Part shown: piece after piece, positions 24,252-36,225 of the stretch
Numbering within the stretch: position 1 is the first letter of the stretch
Layout of the letters: every line of letters begins with the position of its first letter
Assembly: GCA_001692895.1 (NCBI GenBank)
Contig: KV748240.1
Location: 689,239 to 753,238, forward strand
Direction: 5' to 3'
DNA from: Cenococcum geophilum 1.58
Taxonomy: Eukaryota; Ascomycota; Dothideomycetes; Gloniales; Gloniaceae
Length of the DNA stretch: 64,000 bases
Made by a program: the position numbers and the translations under genes
The notes under the pieces: model-generated
Told to the model about the DNA's origin: nothing
Databases searched by the model: none
The model's input: only the letters and a program-made list of their open reading frames with translations

Positions 24252-26405
24252 CCCTATAGGTATTCTACATTGCCCATAGAGCTCTAGAGGCCCTATGGCC
24301 TTACCCTATATCTCTCCTAAAGTATATCTATCCTTCCTACCGGTATAAGCCCTCCCTAATGTCGTGGCCGTTAGATTTGGGTGGTAGGATTGAGTGGTAG
24401 GTTAGTAGGTTAAGGTTGAGTGGTAAGTTGGTAGGTTAAGGTTAAGTTCTGTCGCTGGTTTTAAGGCCTTAAGGCGTCGTTTAGCGCACTTTCCGAGGAT
24501 CTACCGATTGTGTACTGATTTCCTGTTAAGGCTTAGTATAGTTAATTGAGTTTCTGCACTATCCAAAGGTGTTTAAGGAAGGCGTAGAACTAAGGACCCG
24601 CGAGAGGCTTAGTAAGGCCGTCGGCCGCTATATTAATTGAGGCAACGTATATAAGGTTAATCCTATTACTGTTTATCTCATCTCTCACGTAGTGAAACTA
24701 GATGTCGATATGCTTCGTTTAATTATACTAAACTAGATTTTCGGCCAACGCTTTTGCAGCTTAGTTATTGGTTTTAATTAAGATCCTAGCGAACTGTTCG
24801 CTCTGGTTTAGTACACCTAGTTTAGTAAGTAAAAGTTAAAGCTACATAGCCTCTTTTACTATAGCCGTTAGAGCTATATACTCTGATTAACATGTTAATA
24901 GTAAAACGGTAGCTTGTAGCTTTAATTTTCATAAAATTAGTCCTCCGTTTAATATAAATACAAAGCCCAATATAGAGCGTCTTGTAGTTTTGTCTCGTCC
25001 CTAGTCGGCGTTACTAAAGCTAATTAGTGTAAGGTCTAGGTTCTTATTGCCTCCATAGGTAATTTGTAAGCTTTGCAGTATATAGGAATTAAACGAGCGA
25101 CTTAATTGTAAATCTATGGAAATCAAGTGGTATAAATACATAAAAGTAGACCCCTGAACTCCGGAGCCTATAACTTATATCAAACGTATCCGAGACATAC
25201 GAGGGTAGTGCTGACGTAGGTAAAATAGGGTAATATGCAAGGTCCGGTAGTCGGTTACATAATTCCTCTATTAAGCAAGCCGGCTAGGTATTAAAGGATA
25301 AGTCTTATAGCCGTTATATAAGTAGAGGTAGGATTATAGGCGAAACGGCTCACCATTAATACCGCAAAGGCGATATCTGGCCTTATTTCTATTATAGGAA
25401 ATATAACTAAACCGACTATGCTCTGGTATCTTCTAACGTCGTCCTCGCTAGTAGTTTCTTAATTAGCTACGAGCTTAATTAAGTGCTTTATGGGTACTGG
25501 TAAGGTGTTAGCTTTTCGCAATCCAAAACGTTTAAGAGCTTTAATAAGGTAGGCTCGCTATAAGGGTGTAATCTTCTTCTTCGTTTAATCTCTCGTGACT
25601 ATTATACCTAAGTAAAAGCTTATTAGCCCAAGATCTATCATTTAGAAGGCTACTTTAAGCTCTACTTTCGCCTAATTAACTGCCGCTATATCCTTATAGA
25701 TAATCTTAGTATCGTTAACGTAGGCAGAAATAATTAAACCTTTTTATCCTTTACCAGTGGCGAATATACTATAATCCGCGTGTAGATAGTAAAGTCTAAG
25801 TTTTTCTAGTAGAAACTTTAAGAGCGTCTTATACTAGATTTAAGGTAACTGCTTTAGTCCGTAGAGGGCCTTCTTAAGGCAGCAGACTTTACTAGCTTCT
25901 TTATAGCCTTTTAGCATAATAATATAGAGTTCTTAATTAATTGGTCCATAGAGAAAGGCGGTTTTAATATCTATCTGTTTAATTTTAAGGTTATAGTAGG
26001 CAGCAATCGCGAATAGAGCTCTAAAGGCTATAGGTTTTACTACCGCAGTAAAGGTCTAATCGTAGTTGATACTATACTGCTATAGATATCCCTTAACGAC
26101 CTATCTAGCTTTATAGCGTAGGACCTTGCCATTCTTTCCCCTTTTAACTTTAAACACCTATTTACCAGCAAGAGGCTTATAAGGAGGCTTAAGGGAGGTA
26201 AGGTCGACAAGTTTCTACATCTAGTTCTCAATTAAAGACCCTACCTCCTCTATTATTACTTTTATCCATTCTTTACTGTTTAGGCCGTTAATTGCTCAGT
26301 TATACGTATAAGGCTTATCTTTGTTAATTAAGGTAGTAGATATATACGTTTCGAGATCAGGTAAGCTAGTATATTAAATATAGCCGGCTAGTAGAGCTAT
26401 AGGAT

Positions 26406-26595
26406 TGTCACGGGACGGGGCAGTGGCTATAAGACGTATGTATTTGAGGAGTCTACAAGACGTTGCGCGATCGATCGTAAGGGTCGAGGGCGTAAGGAGG
26501 TGATATACCTACGCGTAGCTGACATAAGCTGTACGCGAGGTGTACGCGAGAGCACGGGGCTCTCCTATGGAGGCCTGCGGTAGGGTTCCGTGACA
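26406..26595 (-). repeat. LTR of the second Gypsy element, left copy
   Basis: 190 bp, nearly identical to 32556-32747, the right copy having a 2-bp insertion near its end. Terminal inverted TGTCACGG/CCGTGACA is perfect. Confidence 0.95.
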
Positions 26596-29500
26596 CTACC
26601 CCCCCTCCTATAGAGGCGGAGCTCCGGCGACGCTGTGGTTACTATATATATATAAAAGAAACACTTAGGGTATAGAAAAGAAGAAAGGGGGGTATCGCTA
26701 AAGGCTTAAAACAACGTCATATAATAAGGCTTGGCATTTAAGAATCCAACTAATTAGATAACTTTAACCACTGGTTAAAGTTCCTAGATATCTTAACAAT
26801 ATTCCGGTTATATAATCGCACTTTACCGTAATTTAACGGCAATTTAACGGCAATTTGCCCCTATATGGCAATATATAACGGTTTAACTCTATAAGGGCTC
26901 CTATAGAGGATTAGGTATAAAATCTCTGCTTAGGCCTAGTTTCTATAGGTTTACGTAGTAAAAGTCGCTAATTAGATCCTTTGCATTTTTAAAGTCTTCC
27001 TATAGTTGCCATTCTAGCTAATCTATATCGAATCCTATATATATAGCTCTATAGTAAAGCCGTCGTCCTCTGCCTTTACTAAAGTATTTAGAGTTAATAA
27101 TTCGTTTAATAGTCCACTCCTTATAGTTCTTGTCTTCGTTCTCGTCTCGGATTAGTACTAGTAGGGGTTTAGGCTATATCTGCCCCGGTAAGGGGTTAGG
27201 CTAGTAAAGGTATAGTAGCTATAGGTAAAATATAGGCCATATCCCATAGGTAGCTAGGGTAGGTAAGAGCTCTAGCTCATATACGGCTCCCCTATTAATG
27301 ACTTATTTAATTAGGTAGGGGCCGAGGTTCTTATAATTAAGTGACTTTATAGGCCTCTGTGTAGAGATATTGCGTATATCTAGCTATACCTAGTCGCTAA
27401 CACGTATCTCCGGTAGTGGCGTTTTATAATAGTCGGCGAAGTAGGCCTACTTTGCTTAAGCCTAGGCCATTTCTCCCTTATAGTAGTTGAGTAGATTTTT
27501 TATACGGTCTGTATACTGGTTAGTAAGTAGTATCTTAAGGCATTTTCTATATGGCAGTTTCTTATTAATAGGTTCTAGTAGTTCTATGCCAGATTGGGGG
27601 TAATATCCCTTATTTACAAAGAACGGGGTAAGTCCTATAGTAGTTAAGACATAGTTATTTGCTGCGAATTTACCTAGTAGGAGGTAATCTACCTAGTTAT
27701 CTTAATTATAGGCGACTACCTATTATAGGTACGCTTTTATGCTAGTATTAGCGTTTTCTAGTTACCTAGTAGTTTTATAGTAAAAGGATATAGATATCTT
27801 AACGGAGATGCCAAGGCGTTAGTAGATTTGTCTCTATATATTAGAGCTAAACTGTATACCTTAGTCGGACGTAATCAAGTTAGGTAACCTATATAATTGG
27901 TAGATTTCGTAAAGGAAGGCGTTAGTAACGTCGCTAACGGCTACGCCTTCGGTTAGGACGTAGTGGCGCTTTTTTATAAGTCAGTATATTATTATAAGGA
28001 TGTTCTTATAGGTACGGCTATGTCGCTTATAGGGTGGTAGGTTAATAATGAAATCTATGGCGATATCTACCTATCGTTATATAGGTACTGGTAGAGGGTA
28101 TAGTAGTCCTTAATACTTTGTATTAAAGGCCTTAGCGCGCTTATAACTATAGTAGGCGCCTATAAAGCGTTTAACTAAGTCTATTATTTTAGGCTAGAAG
28201 TAGTATCGGCTAAGAAGCTTATAGGTTCCTTCTCTACCTAAATAGCTGCTTAATTAGAGGTCGTGGGCCATTTAGATTAGTTGCTGTTATAGATTTTCTA
28301 AGTTGGGGATAAATAGACGGCCTCTATAATAGAGCCTATTCTCTTTTACTTCTAAGGCTGCTATATTAATCTAGCCTAAGCTTTAGAGTTTAGTTAGCAG
28401 TATATAGGCGCTAGCGGTCTTTGCGGTAATAAGTTAATACAATAATAGGTTAACAGAGGTATTATATACCGTAGTAATAAGCTTATTAATTTTGGGAGGT
28501 GATTCTAGTTCTATAGTGTGAAGTTAAGGTATAGTTAGCTCTATTATAGGTAGCATACCTAGGGCCAAATTCCATGCTTTTAGGATCGTCTGTTATTAGA
28601 ACTAGTTATAGGGGTTATCTTTAGACTAAGGAAGGTCTTATAAGCGGCGTATTAGGCTATTAGGCTTAGTACCTTATACTCCTAGCCTGTATATAATTTT
28701 AAAGTTAAAACTAGAGAGGAACTTGTTCTAGTATACTTGGCATTAGTTTAGCTGTTTTATAGTTATAAAGTACTTAAGGTTACAATAATCCGTAAGGACT
28801 TTAGTTGGTTAGTTAGGTTCTACTAAGGAGAGTTCCGGTTAGAATTCCTTAAACGCTTATATAATCGCGAGAAGTTCCTTATTATAGATCTTATAGTTAT
28901 ATTTTTATAGTATAAGCTTAGACAAATAGAATGCGACTAGGTAGAGGAGACTGTTATTACCTATCTAGGAAAGGACGCCTGCGTTAACGTGGTCTAAGGA
29001 GTTAGTCTTAAGATAGAGTTATTATCCTAGTATAAAGTAAGCTAGGATGGGTGCTTTAGTAAAAGTATCTTTAAGGTCTTAGAACGCCTTCTTATATTTA
29101 GGCGTCTAGATAAAACATAAATATATTTTTCTTCCTTTTACGGAAAGGCCCTTTATTTATATTATTGCTATAAGTAGTGCTATAATACTTAAGAAGTTGT
29201 ATATAAATTTTTAATAGAAGTTAGCGAAACTAAGGAAAGCTTATATATCTTTAATGCAGTTAGGGGTTTACTATTTGGTAATTATATATACCTTCTTAGG
29301 GTCTATACAGACACCCTTAATAGTAATAATTAGTTTAAGGTATTTTACTTCTATAACTAAGAATTTACACTTTTTTAAATTAATATAAAGTTTTGCGTCC
29401 CTAAGGCGCTATAGGACCTTTTAAACGTGCTTAGTATGCTTAAAAGGGTTATCGCTATAAATAAGTATATCGTCTAGGTACGTAGAGCAGAAGTTATTAA

Positions 29501-32500
29501 AGTAGTTCTATAAGGCGTTATTAATATAGCTTTAAAAGCTGCTTGGGCCGTTATATACGCTAAAGGGTATAATAGTATATTTAAATTGGCTAAAGCGCAA
29601 TGCGAATGCGGTTTTCCATTTGTTACCTTCTTATATTTAAAGGTAGTTAAAGGCGGTAATAATATTAAGCTTAGTATAGATTTTGGCTTAGCTAAGCTAC
29701 TTAAGAGTCTTATATATAAGCGGTATAGGGTATTAGTTCTTAATTGTAATAGCGTTAAGTCCTTTATAGTTAATATAGAATTAAATACCTCCTCCTAGCT
29801 TCTTAGTAAGGAGGATAGGGGCGGCTATTAGGAACATACTGGGGTAAATAAACCCTTTGTTAAGGTGTTTGTTAATATACTTTTTAATAACTAGAAGTTC
29901 GTCTTTTAATATTAAGTAGGGTCTCTTATAGGGTAGCGTTTTTCCTTATTTAATATTAATAGTATAGTTATTAGGTTAATATAGGGGGAGTGTATTTGCG
30001 CTCTTTTATAAGTATATATTAATAAAGTTATAGTACCTCTTAGGGAGGAGCTTGCGGAGTTCCTTATTAGTAAGTCCTTTTTTAAGCTTTATAAACTTCT
30101 TAAAGTCTAAAGGTAAAAGTCCGTAGAGTTCTATAGGGGCATTGTTTTTTAAAAGGTTAACTATATCTATCCTATTACTATAGAGGACGTAGTCCTATTT
30201 TTTATTAAGCTTATATAGTTATAATTAGGAGGCTACGGTAATAGTTTAGCCTTTTTTACGTGTTATATAGTAGAAGGCCGCGGCACTTATATAGTAGTAG
30301 TTAGTTATAGGTAGGGTAATAAGGGGTTTCTTAGGTTAGTATCTTGGGGAGTAGATAAAGGCGGCTAGGCTATATCCTAGGTAGGTCTCTCTATAGTATT
30401 TAGAGTTAAAGGTTATTTCTCTCTTTTTCCAGTTAATGGCAGGGTTGTGTTATTTAAGCTAGTTTATTCTAAGGATAATAAGGTAATTAGTAAGTAGTGT
30501 AATATAGGCCTAGAGTTTTTCCTAGTGCCTATTTATATCTAGGTGGAGTTATGCTATATAGGTAATCTTCTATGCGGTATAACTACTGTTAGCAAGTTAT
30601 AGGGCGCGGGCTTTAGTAAGGGGTAAGGTAGGTAGGTTATAAATATACACAAATTAGGTATCTATAAATTTATTAGTAGCTCCGCAATTAATTATAGAAC
30701 GGCTTTTATATTGTTTTTTAGCAGTAGTTCCTATTATAGGTAAAACTATCTATTTCCGTCTATTTATCTTTACTAAGTTATCTATTAAGTAGGCTAATAT
30801 ATAGATCCCCTTATTATTAGGGCGTCCTAACCTACGACTTAGGGCTAGGACTTAGCGTTTTCCATTTCCGTATCCGACTCTACCGCTATTACTATGTCTT
30901 TGTCTTATATAGTAGTGGCATATAGTAATATATTTGGTGTTTAAGGTACTAGGTTAAGTATTAAGCGGCGGCTACTAAACCTAGCTATTAGGCAGTTTAG
31001 GCTATAGCTATAATAGCCTTCTTAACGACATCTATAACAACACTTTAGCTTTTAAAGTAGCTTATGTTCTTTATTTAGTAGCTTCTACGGAAAGGTTAGT
31101 ATAGAAAGGTCGATATTAGGACTAGTAGTGTTACTTAGGGTAGTAGGCGTTAGTAGTTTAGTAGGTCCGGAGGGCTTCTATAGGGAGGTCTTTATACGGG
31201 GGTTTATAGTAGCAATCTAATTTAGTTATCATTTAATCTTCTGTATAGCTGCTACTATATTATAAACATTATTATAGTTATAGCTGGCGGCTGCGTGACT
31301 AAGGTAATAAGTGACTTTTTTAAGGAGATCTTCTTAGTCTTTAGTATTGTCTTAGGTAAGGGCTCTAGTATATTCCTGGAATTTAATATAGAACTTATTA
31401 AATAATTTAGTAGGGCTTATCTTTAAGGCGTGTAGTTTAGCTCGGTTAGTAGCTAGTAGGTTGTAGTTACGGTATATTAGGTTAAGATTATTAAGGACTT
31501 CTTAGTGGGACTACCACTTTTAGGGGCTATTAGTCTCCTATTAGGCGAAGAGTCTGTTAAATAGTATACCCTTTATTCGCCTAATAATGTAGCCAATCTT
31601 AGTATCTTCTATAGAAAAAAGGCAGGCGCTCTAAGTTAGTTTCTTACGGATTTACATCTTTTAGTAGCTGTATTCTTTGCGGTTTCCCTAGAAAACTAGG
31701 GGATTAGGGTAACGTGTATTAGACCCTATAGTAGCAGCTTAGGTTTAGTTATTATAGCTTTTATTATTGCTTTAGTAGGGGTTTCTATTAGGTAAAGCTG
31801 CTCAGCGCTAACCCTCTATTAAGTATTAAGTAGGTGAAGTTGCCGGGGGCGTAGAGACTTAAGTGGCGTTATATATAGTAGAGAGGTGTCTAGTGTTATT
31901 ATAAATGTGCTCATTAAGCTAAGATTATAGGTATTTAATTATGCCTTCTTTTTTAGTAACTATAGCAATAAGTATAATCTTAGCCTTCTTTAACTGTTAG
32001 ACGTCGCGTTTAGATATATAGAGGTTATCTTTAGTTTCTTAACGCGTGTTGTTGGCGAGCGCTTCGCGAGCTTGTAGGTCTTGAATAATATCGCGATCTT
32101 AGGTAGTACGCATCTCGGCTTATATAAGCTTTAGGTAGTAGTTCTATAGAAGGCGGTAGTATTTATTAGGTTCTTATGCTACCATTTTTATAAACGTCTT
32201 AGCGTCTCGTATTTCGATTTTAATAGGTAGTAGCCCTTCCGCTTGCTTATCCGTAGTTATATAGTTAATAAAAAATAAGATATTATTAGTGTCTATCTTC
32301 TTAGGGGTTAAGGCTAGGGCTAATAAATTGAATTCTCCTAGGATTGATTGGCGTTATAGGTTAAGTATAGGTATTGGATTGTTCTTTAAGTTTAATATAG
32401 TGGCTAGTAAGGAATATTGTCTTACTATTATAGGTTCCTTAGAAGTATAAAGTAAGGTAACTTATAGGCACACTGCTTTTAGCAGCGCCTATAGTATTAT

Positions 32501-32555
32501 AGAGACATAGAATTAGTCGTAGGCTGGGTATTAGTGGTAAAAAGGCGCAACGTAA

Positions 32556-32747
32556 TGTCATGGGATGGGGCAGTGGCTATAAGACGTATGTATTCGAGGA
32601 GTCTACAAGACGTTGCGCGATCGATCGTAAGGGTTAAGGGCGTAAGGAGGTGATATACCTACGCGTAGCTGACATAAGCTGTACGCGAGGTATACGCGAG
32701 AGCACGGGGCTCTCCTATGGAGGCCCCTGCGGTGGGGTTCCGTGACA
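32556..32747 (-). repeat. LTR of the second Gypsy element, right copy
   Basis: 192 bp with transitions (TGTCATGGGATG) against the left copy. It is followed by TSD AGGAT. On the minus strand the sequence just inside it (TTACGTTGCGCC) is the candidate primer-binding site. Confidence 0.95.
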
Positions 32748-35700
32748 AGGATTAACCGCGTCGCAATCGTTTAAGTAAGGGTTTTAAGGTGTAGATTATA
32801 GAGGAAAGGTAGATAGAAGGGCTATTAGTTCGTCACCTGTTTCGTCATCCCAGTTGCTTAATAGCTTATTAATATTATTAGCCTATTGGTTAAGGCTTTA
32901 GTCTATACCTATAAGGCTTATAAGGAAGGTAGTAGGGTCGCTTAGTAGGTTAATTCTTAACGTCTAGCGGCCTAATCGAGTAGTGGTCGTAGTGAGGTTT
33001 TTAGGTAGAGACTTAAACCTATAGGGTAAGCCGTTACGACCTCCGTCGCGACCTTCCTTCCGATTAATTCTTCGTTGCCTTTTTCTTAATAGAGGCTTCG
33101 GCTGAGGAGTAGTAGTGTCTTCCCTTCCTTGCTTATTAGACGAGTCGACGGATTCTTCTATAAATATAGTAGTAGTCTTTAAACTAATATTACCTTTGTA
33201 GATTTTAATATCTTTAAGCCGCTTAATCTTCTGTTTATCTGGTAGCTAAACGCGATAAATTGTCTTGCCGTTATAGCTAATTAGAATACCCTTTTTTGCT
33301 TATAAAGCGAATATGGCTGATTTTACGCGATCTTCTTTAGCTATAAGGGAGTAGACAGTAGATCCTAGAGCCCTTAGGTAGTATACTAAGGGAGGTTTAC
33401 CCTTAAGCTTTTCGTAAGGTAATATGCCATTAAGAGCTCTTATAGGGCGTCTGTTTTTAATGTATATAGCTATAAGGAGTACGTCAGGCCATAAAAAGTC
33501 TGGTATATTGCCGGCGAGGATTATTAAGCGAGTAATCTTAGTAGAGGTTTGCTGCGAGCACTCTGCTACTCCGTTTTCTTCCTAAGCGTATAAGGTGGCA
33601 GGTTCAAATTTTATACCTAGATTGTCTATTTAGGTAGTTGCTTTCTTACTACGGAGCTCTACTCCGTAGTTAGTACGAATTTTAGTAATTTTAAGGTCGA
33701 ATTTGGTATAGATCTAATTATAATACCTCTGTAGAGTACCGAACCACTTATTCTTTATACAGACGGTATAAACTATAGTAAACCTTATATAGTTATCGGT
33801 AAAAGATACGTAGTATCTTTCGCCTTTAAAGCCAATAGGGGTAATAGGTCCTACTAGATCCGTATAGATAAATTAAAATAGTTATATAGCTTATTCCTAA
33901 GGCGTTCTATTATACCTCTTTCTGGCTTTAGATTAAGCGTAGGGCTTATAGTATTTATTACTAACGTTATTAAACTTAATACCAAGTTTACTTAGGTGGC
34001 GTTTAAGGTTACTATAGTTAAGATGGCTAAATCGGTAATGCCAAATAGGTAGACTTTTGTCGTTTTTAATCGTCTGGAGGATTAATTTTAATAAGTAGTT
34101 GTGCTGCCAAATCAGGTAGAGCTGTTAAACTTTAGGTGCGTATCCTATTACCTTATTATTATATTTAAGTTTATAAGTCTTATTATTAAAGAAGACGCCT
34201 ATTTCCTTAAGTCGGCTTCTAGATAGTAGGTTTACTAGTAAATATAGCACGTAAAGAACATTGTGTAGAGTAAGTGTACTTCCGTAACTTTTATTAGGTA
34301 GTACGGTTTATATAGAGATAGATCCTTTGCCTACTAATTAAGCTCTATAGGGACCAACTGTATCTAATAAGGTGTCGTTATTAACGTAGTTAAAGAGAAG
34401 TTTACGATTCTTATAGCAGTGGACGGTAGCGGCGGTATTGTAGATAAAGTCGTACCTGCTTAGTTAGGCTTGTACTACTACTACTATAAGCCCGCGTTAT
34501 AGATTTACTTTATTTTTAACTTAATTAGAATATTTATTAAGTTAAATAGGTGGCCTAGTCCTCTGCTTCTTCCTTACACAGATTCTATTACCAATTCTCT
34601 ATAGTGCGTTTTTTAGGTTTCTCTCCTAGCAGTCTTCTTTAGAATGCGTAGTTCTGTTATATTTTACGTAGTTAGGGTACTTACACGTTCCTACTGGTGC
34701 AATCTTTCTCTTTATAGACGTTCCGTTATTTAAACGTGCTACTAGTATAGTAGAAGCTTCTTAATTAAGCTCACTATTAAAGACAATAAGTTCCTTACCT
34801 AAGGCTTATAGGTTAGTATTTTTCTACGTTTAATTTATTTATTAAGTTGTTTTAAACTAAGTATAATTAGTAGAGCTAACTCTATATAGAAGGGCCGCTT
34901 AGGTAAGGATCTCGTAGTTAATAGGTTGGTCTATTTTAATAAGGCGATTAAGGTTTAATATAATATAGGAGACAAACTCCTCTATGTTCTTAAAATCTTA
35001 AACGCGTTTAGTAAAGAAGGTGGCCATAATATTAGTAACAGCTGCTGGATTAAAGTCCTTAAAGCGTTCTTTTAGGGCCTTCTATTTCTTAAGCGCCTAT
35101 CTAGTGTTTAATATAAACGGCTTATAGATATCGCTAACGTTCTAGTTAATAAAGCCGGCTACGTAGGCTAGCTGTTCCTTATGTTTCTCCCGTTCTTTTA
35201 CTAAGTTAGCTAGCTTAATTTTTAGCTGTTTAATAGTAAAGCCTAAGTCCACCTATTTCTCTTTAATTGACTTAATTGTAGGAAGGGGCCGTGGTGGGTC
35301 GTTAAGAACCCACTTAATGTTTTTAGATTAAAGGTGGTTTTATATATTAATACTAAATATTAGCCAGTCTTCCCGTCTAACGAGCTTTCGGATAGAGGCT
35401 TAGGTGGTACGTTCGTCGCTTATATTAGCAAGGCTTATAGGTAGTTTATAATAGGCAGTCTGTAGGCCTTATTAAGATAACGTTGTTAGATTTATTTCCT
35501 TTATAAGGAGTTTTTATATAGTATAGGTTTTAACTTAATATGTTCCTTAGCTAGTGTAGGCAGTTCTAATAAGCTTCTTCTAATCCGCTACTGATACGGT
35601 TATTATAAAGCTTTATTCTCAAAACTCTATTATTCTGTTTATTAACAATAGTAAGGTTGTCTACTAAATAAGAGGTCCTCCTAAGTCTCTAGTGCCGCTA

Positions 35701-35912
35701 TTCAATCACGGACTGTGCTAGGCTTGTCCTTGGTAGGATCCTCTTATTACATTTAGCGTAAAGTCCGTCGTTGGCAGCTACGTAGCCGCTCGTTGTAGGT
35801 TTTTGGCGTTGTAAGTTGGTTGAACGTTTAACCACTTTTTAACGCCCGTGTGGTAATATTGCGATAGCAATTATCGTTAATAATAAAGTAATTAGATTTA
35901 GCTTATTAGGTG

Positions 35913-35931
35913 CGAACCCGGGCTTATAACC
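35913..35931 (-). other. Copia primer-binding site
   Basis: Directly inside the right LTR the minus strand reads GGTTATAAGCCCGGGTTCG. This is what the complement of a tRNA 3' end looks like (acceptor stem, then T-stem and the T-loop TTCG), so it is a convincing tRNA-primed start site. Confidence 0.7.
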
Positions 35932-36112
35932 TGTTAGAATATAAGGTCATGGGGCTAAAACTCTGTGTATTGCTTATTTTCTATATAGGTGGTTGAAGAG
36001 ATTTTAAGGAACTTCGACCGCCGGTCGAAGTTGTCTGATTGGTCAGATTCCTGCCAAGAGATTTTTCCACAAGTCTCATCACGTGATATCGTTGCGGGCT
36101 TGTTTTCCAACA
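35932..36112 (-). repeat. Copia LTR, right copy (element 5' LTR)
   Basis: 181 bp, TGTTAGAATATA to TTTTCCAACA, followed by TSD GTAAC at 36113-36117. It ends 113 bp before the F-box start codon. Confidence 0.95.
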
Positions 36113-36225
36113 GTAACGTTTGTATTCATTAGACTCGTTTTTAATCTGAAGGCGATCCCATAGCCCCTCGACCGCATCATATCAGCGTTTAGGGAAGCAC
36201 CCAGCTAATCTTATCATAAAAGACT

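Larger units (their letters stand above)
26406..32747 (-). mobile_element. Second Gypsy-type LTR retrotransposon, minus strand, nested in the Copia element
   Basis: LTRs lie at 26406-26595 (190 bp) and 32556-32747 (192 bp), with ends TGTCACGG..CCGTGACA and TSD AGGAT at 26401-26405 and 32748-32752. The orientation is shown by a purine tract (minus strand AGGAGGGGGGTAG) at 26596-26612 next to the left LTR. The minus-strand reverse transcriptase motif Y-L-D-D-I-L-I-Y-S is intact at 29454-29480. The integrase segment V-D-I-A-I-D-F-I-I-N-L-P-P lies at about 28040-28080. Gag with a Cys-rich knuckle-like stretch is near 30985-31035. The element is 6342 bp. Its body is RIP-decayed with many stops, although the LTRs remain GC-balanced. 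It belongs to a different family from 16302-24251, with different LTRs. Confidence 0.95.
15930..36112 (-). mobile_element. Copia-type LTR retrotransposon, minus strand, hosting two nested Gypsy elements
   Basis: The 181-bp LTRs at 15930-16110 and 35932-36112 have ends TGTTGGAA..TTCCAACA, with RIP-type transitions in one copy. The 5-bp duplication GTAAC flanks both ends (15925-15929 and 36113-36117). The orientation is shown by a purine tract (minus strand) beside the left LTR and a primer-binding site beside the right LTR. After removing the two inserted elements and their duplications, about 5.9 kb remains, a normal Copia length. Minus-strand remnants appear in Copia order from right to left: gag with a zinc knuckle near 34630-34690, integrase about 33250-34200, reverse transcriptase with Y-V-N-D-T (YVDD changed by GAC-to-AAC) at 25711-25722, and an RNase H A-D-x-G remnant at about 24991-25010. 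All frames are broken by stops. Confidence 0.95.

Noticed and set aside
26040-26231. Short frames inside the retroelement block (also 29586-29798, 38385-38642 and 43320-43502)
   Set aside because: They lie in RIP-decayed transposons and do not match the element's coding frame, or are chance gaps between stops.
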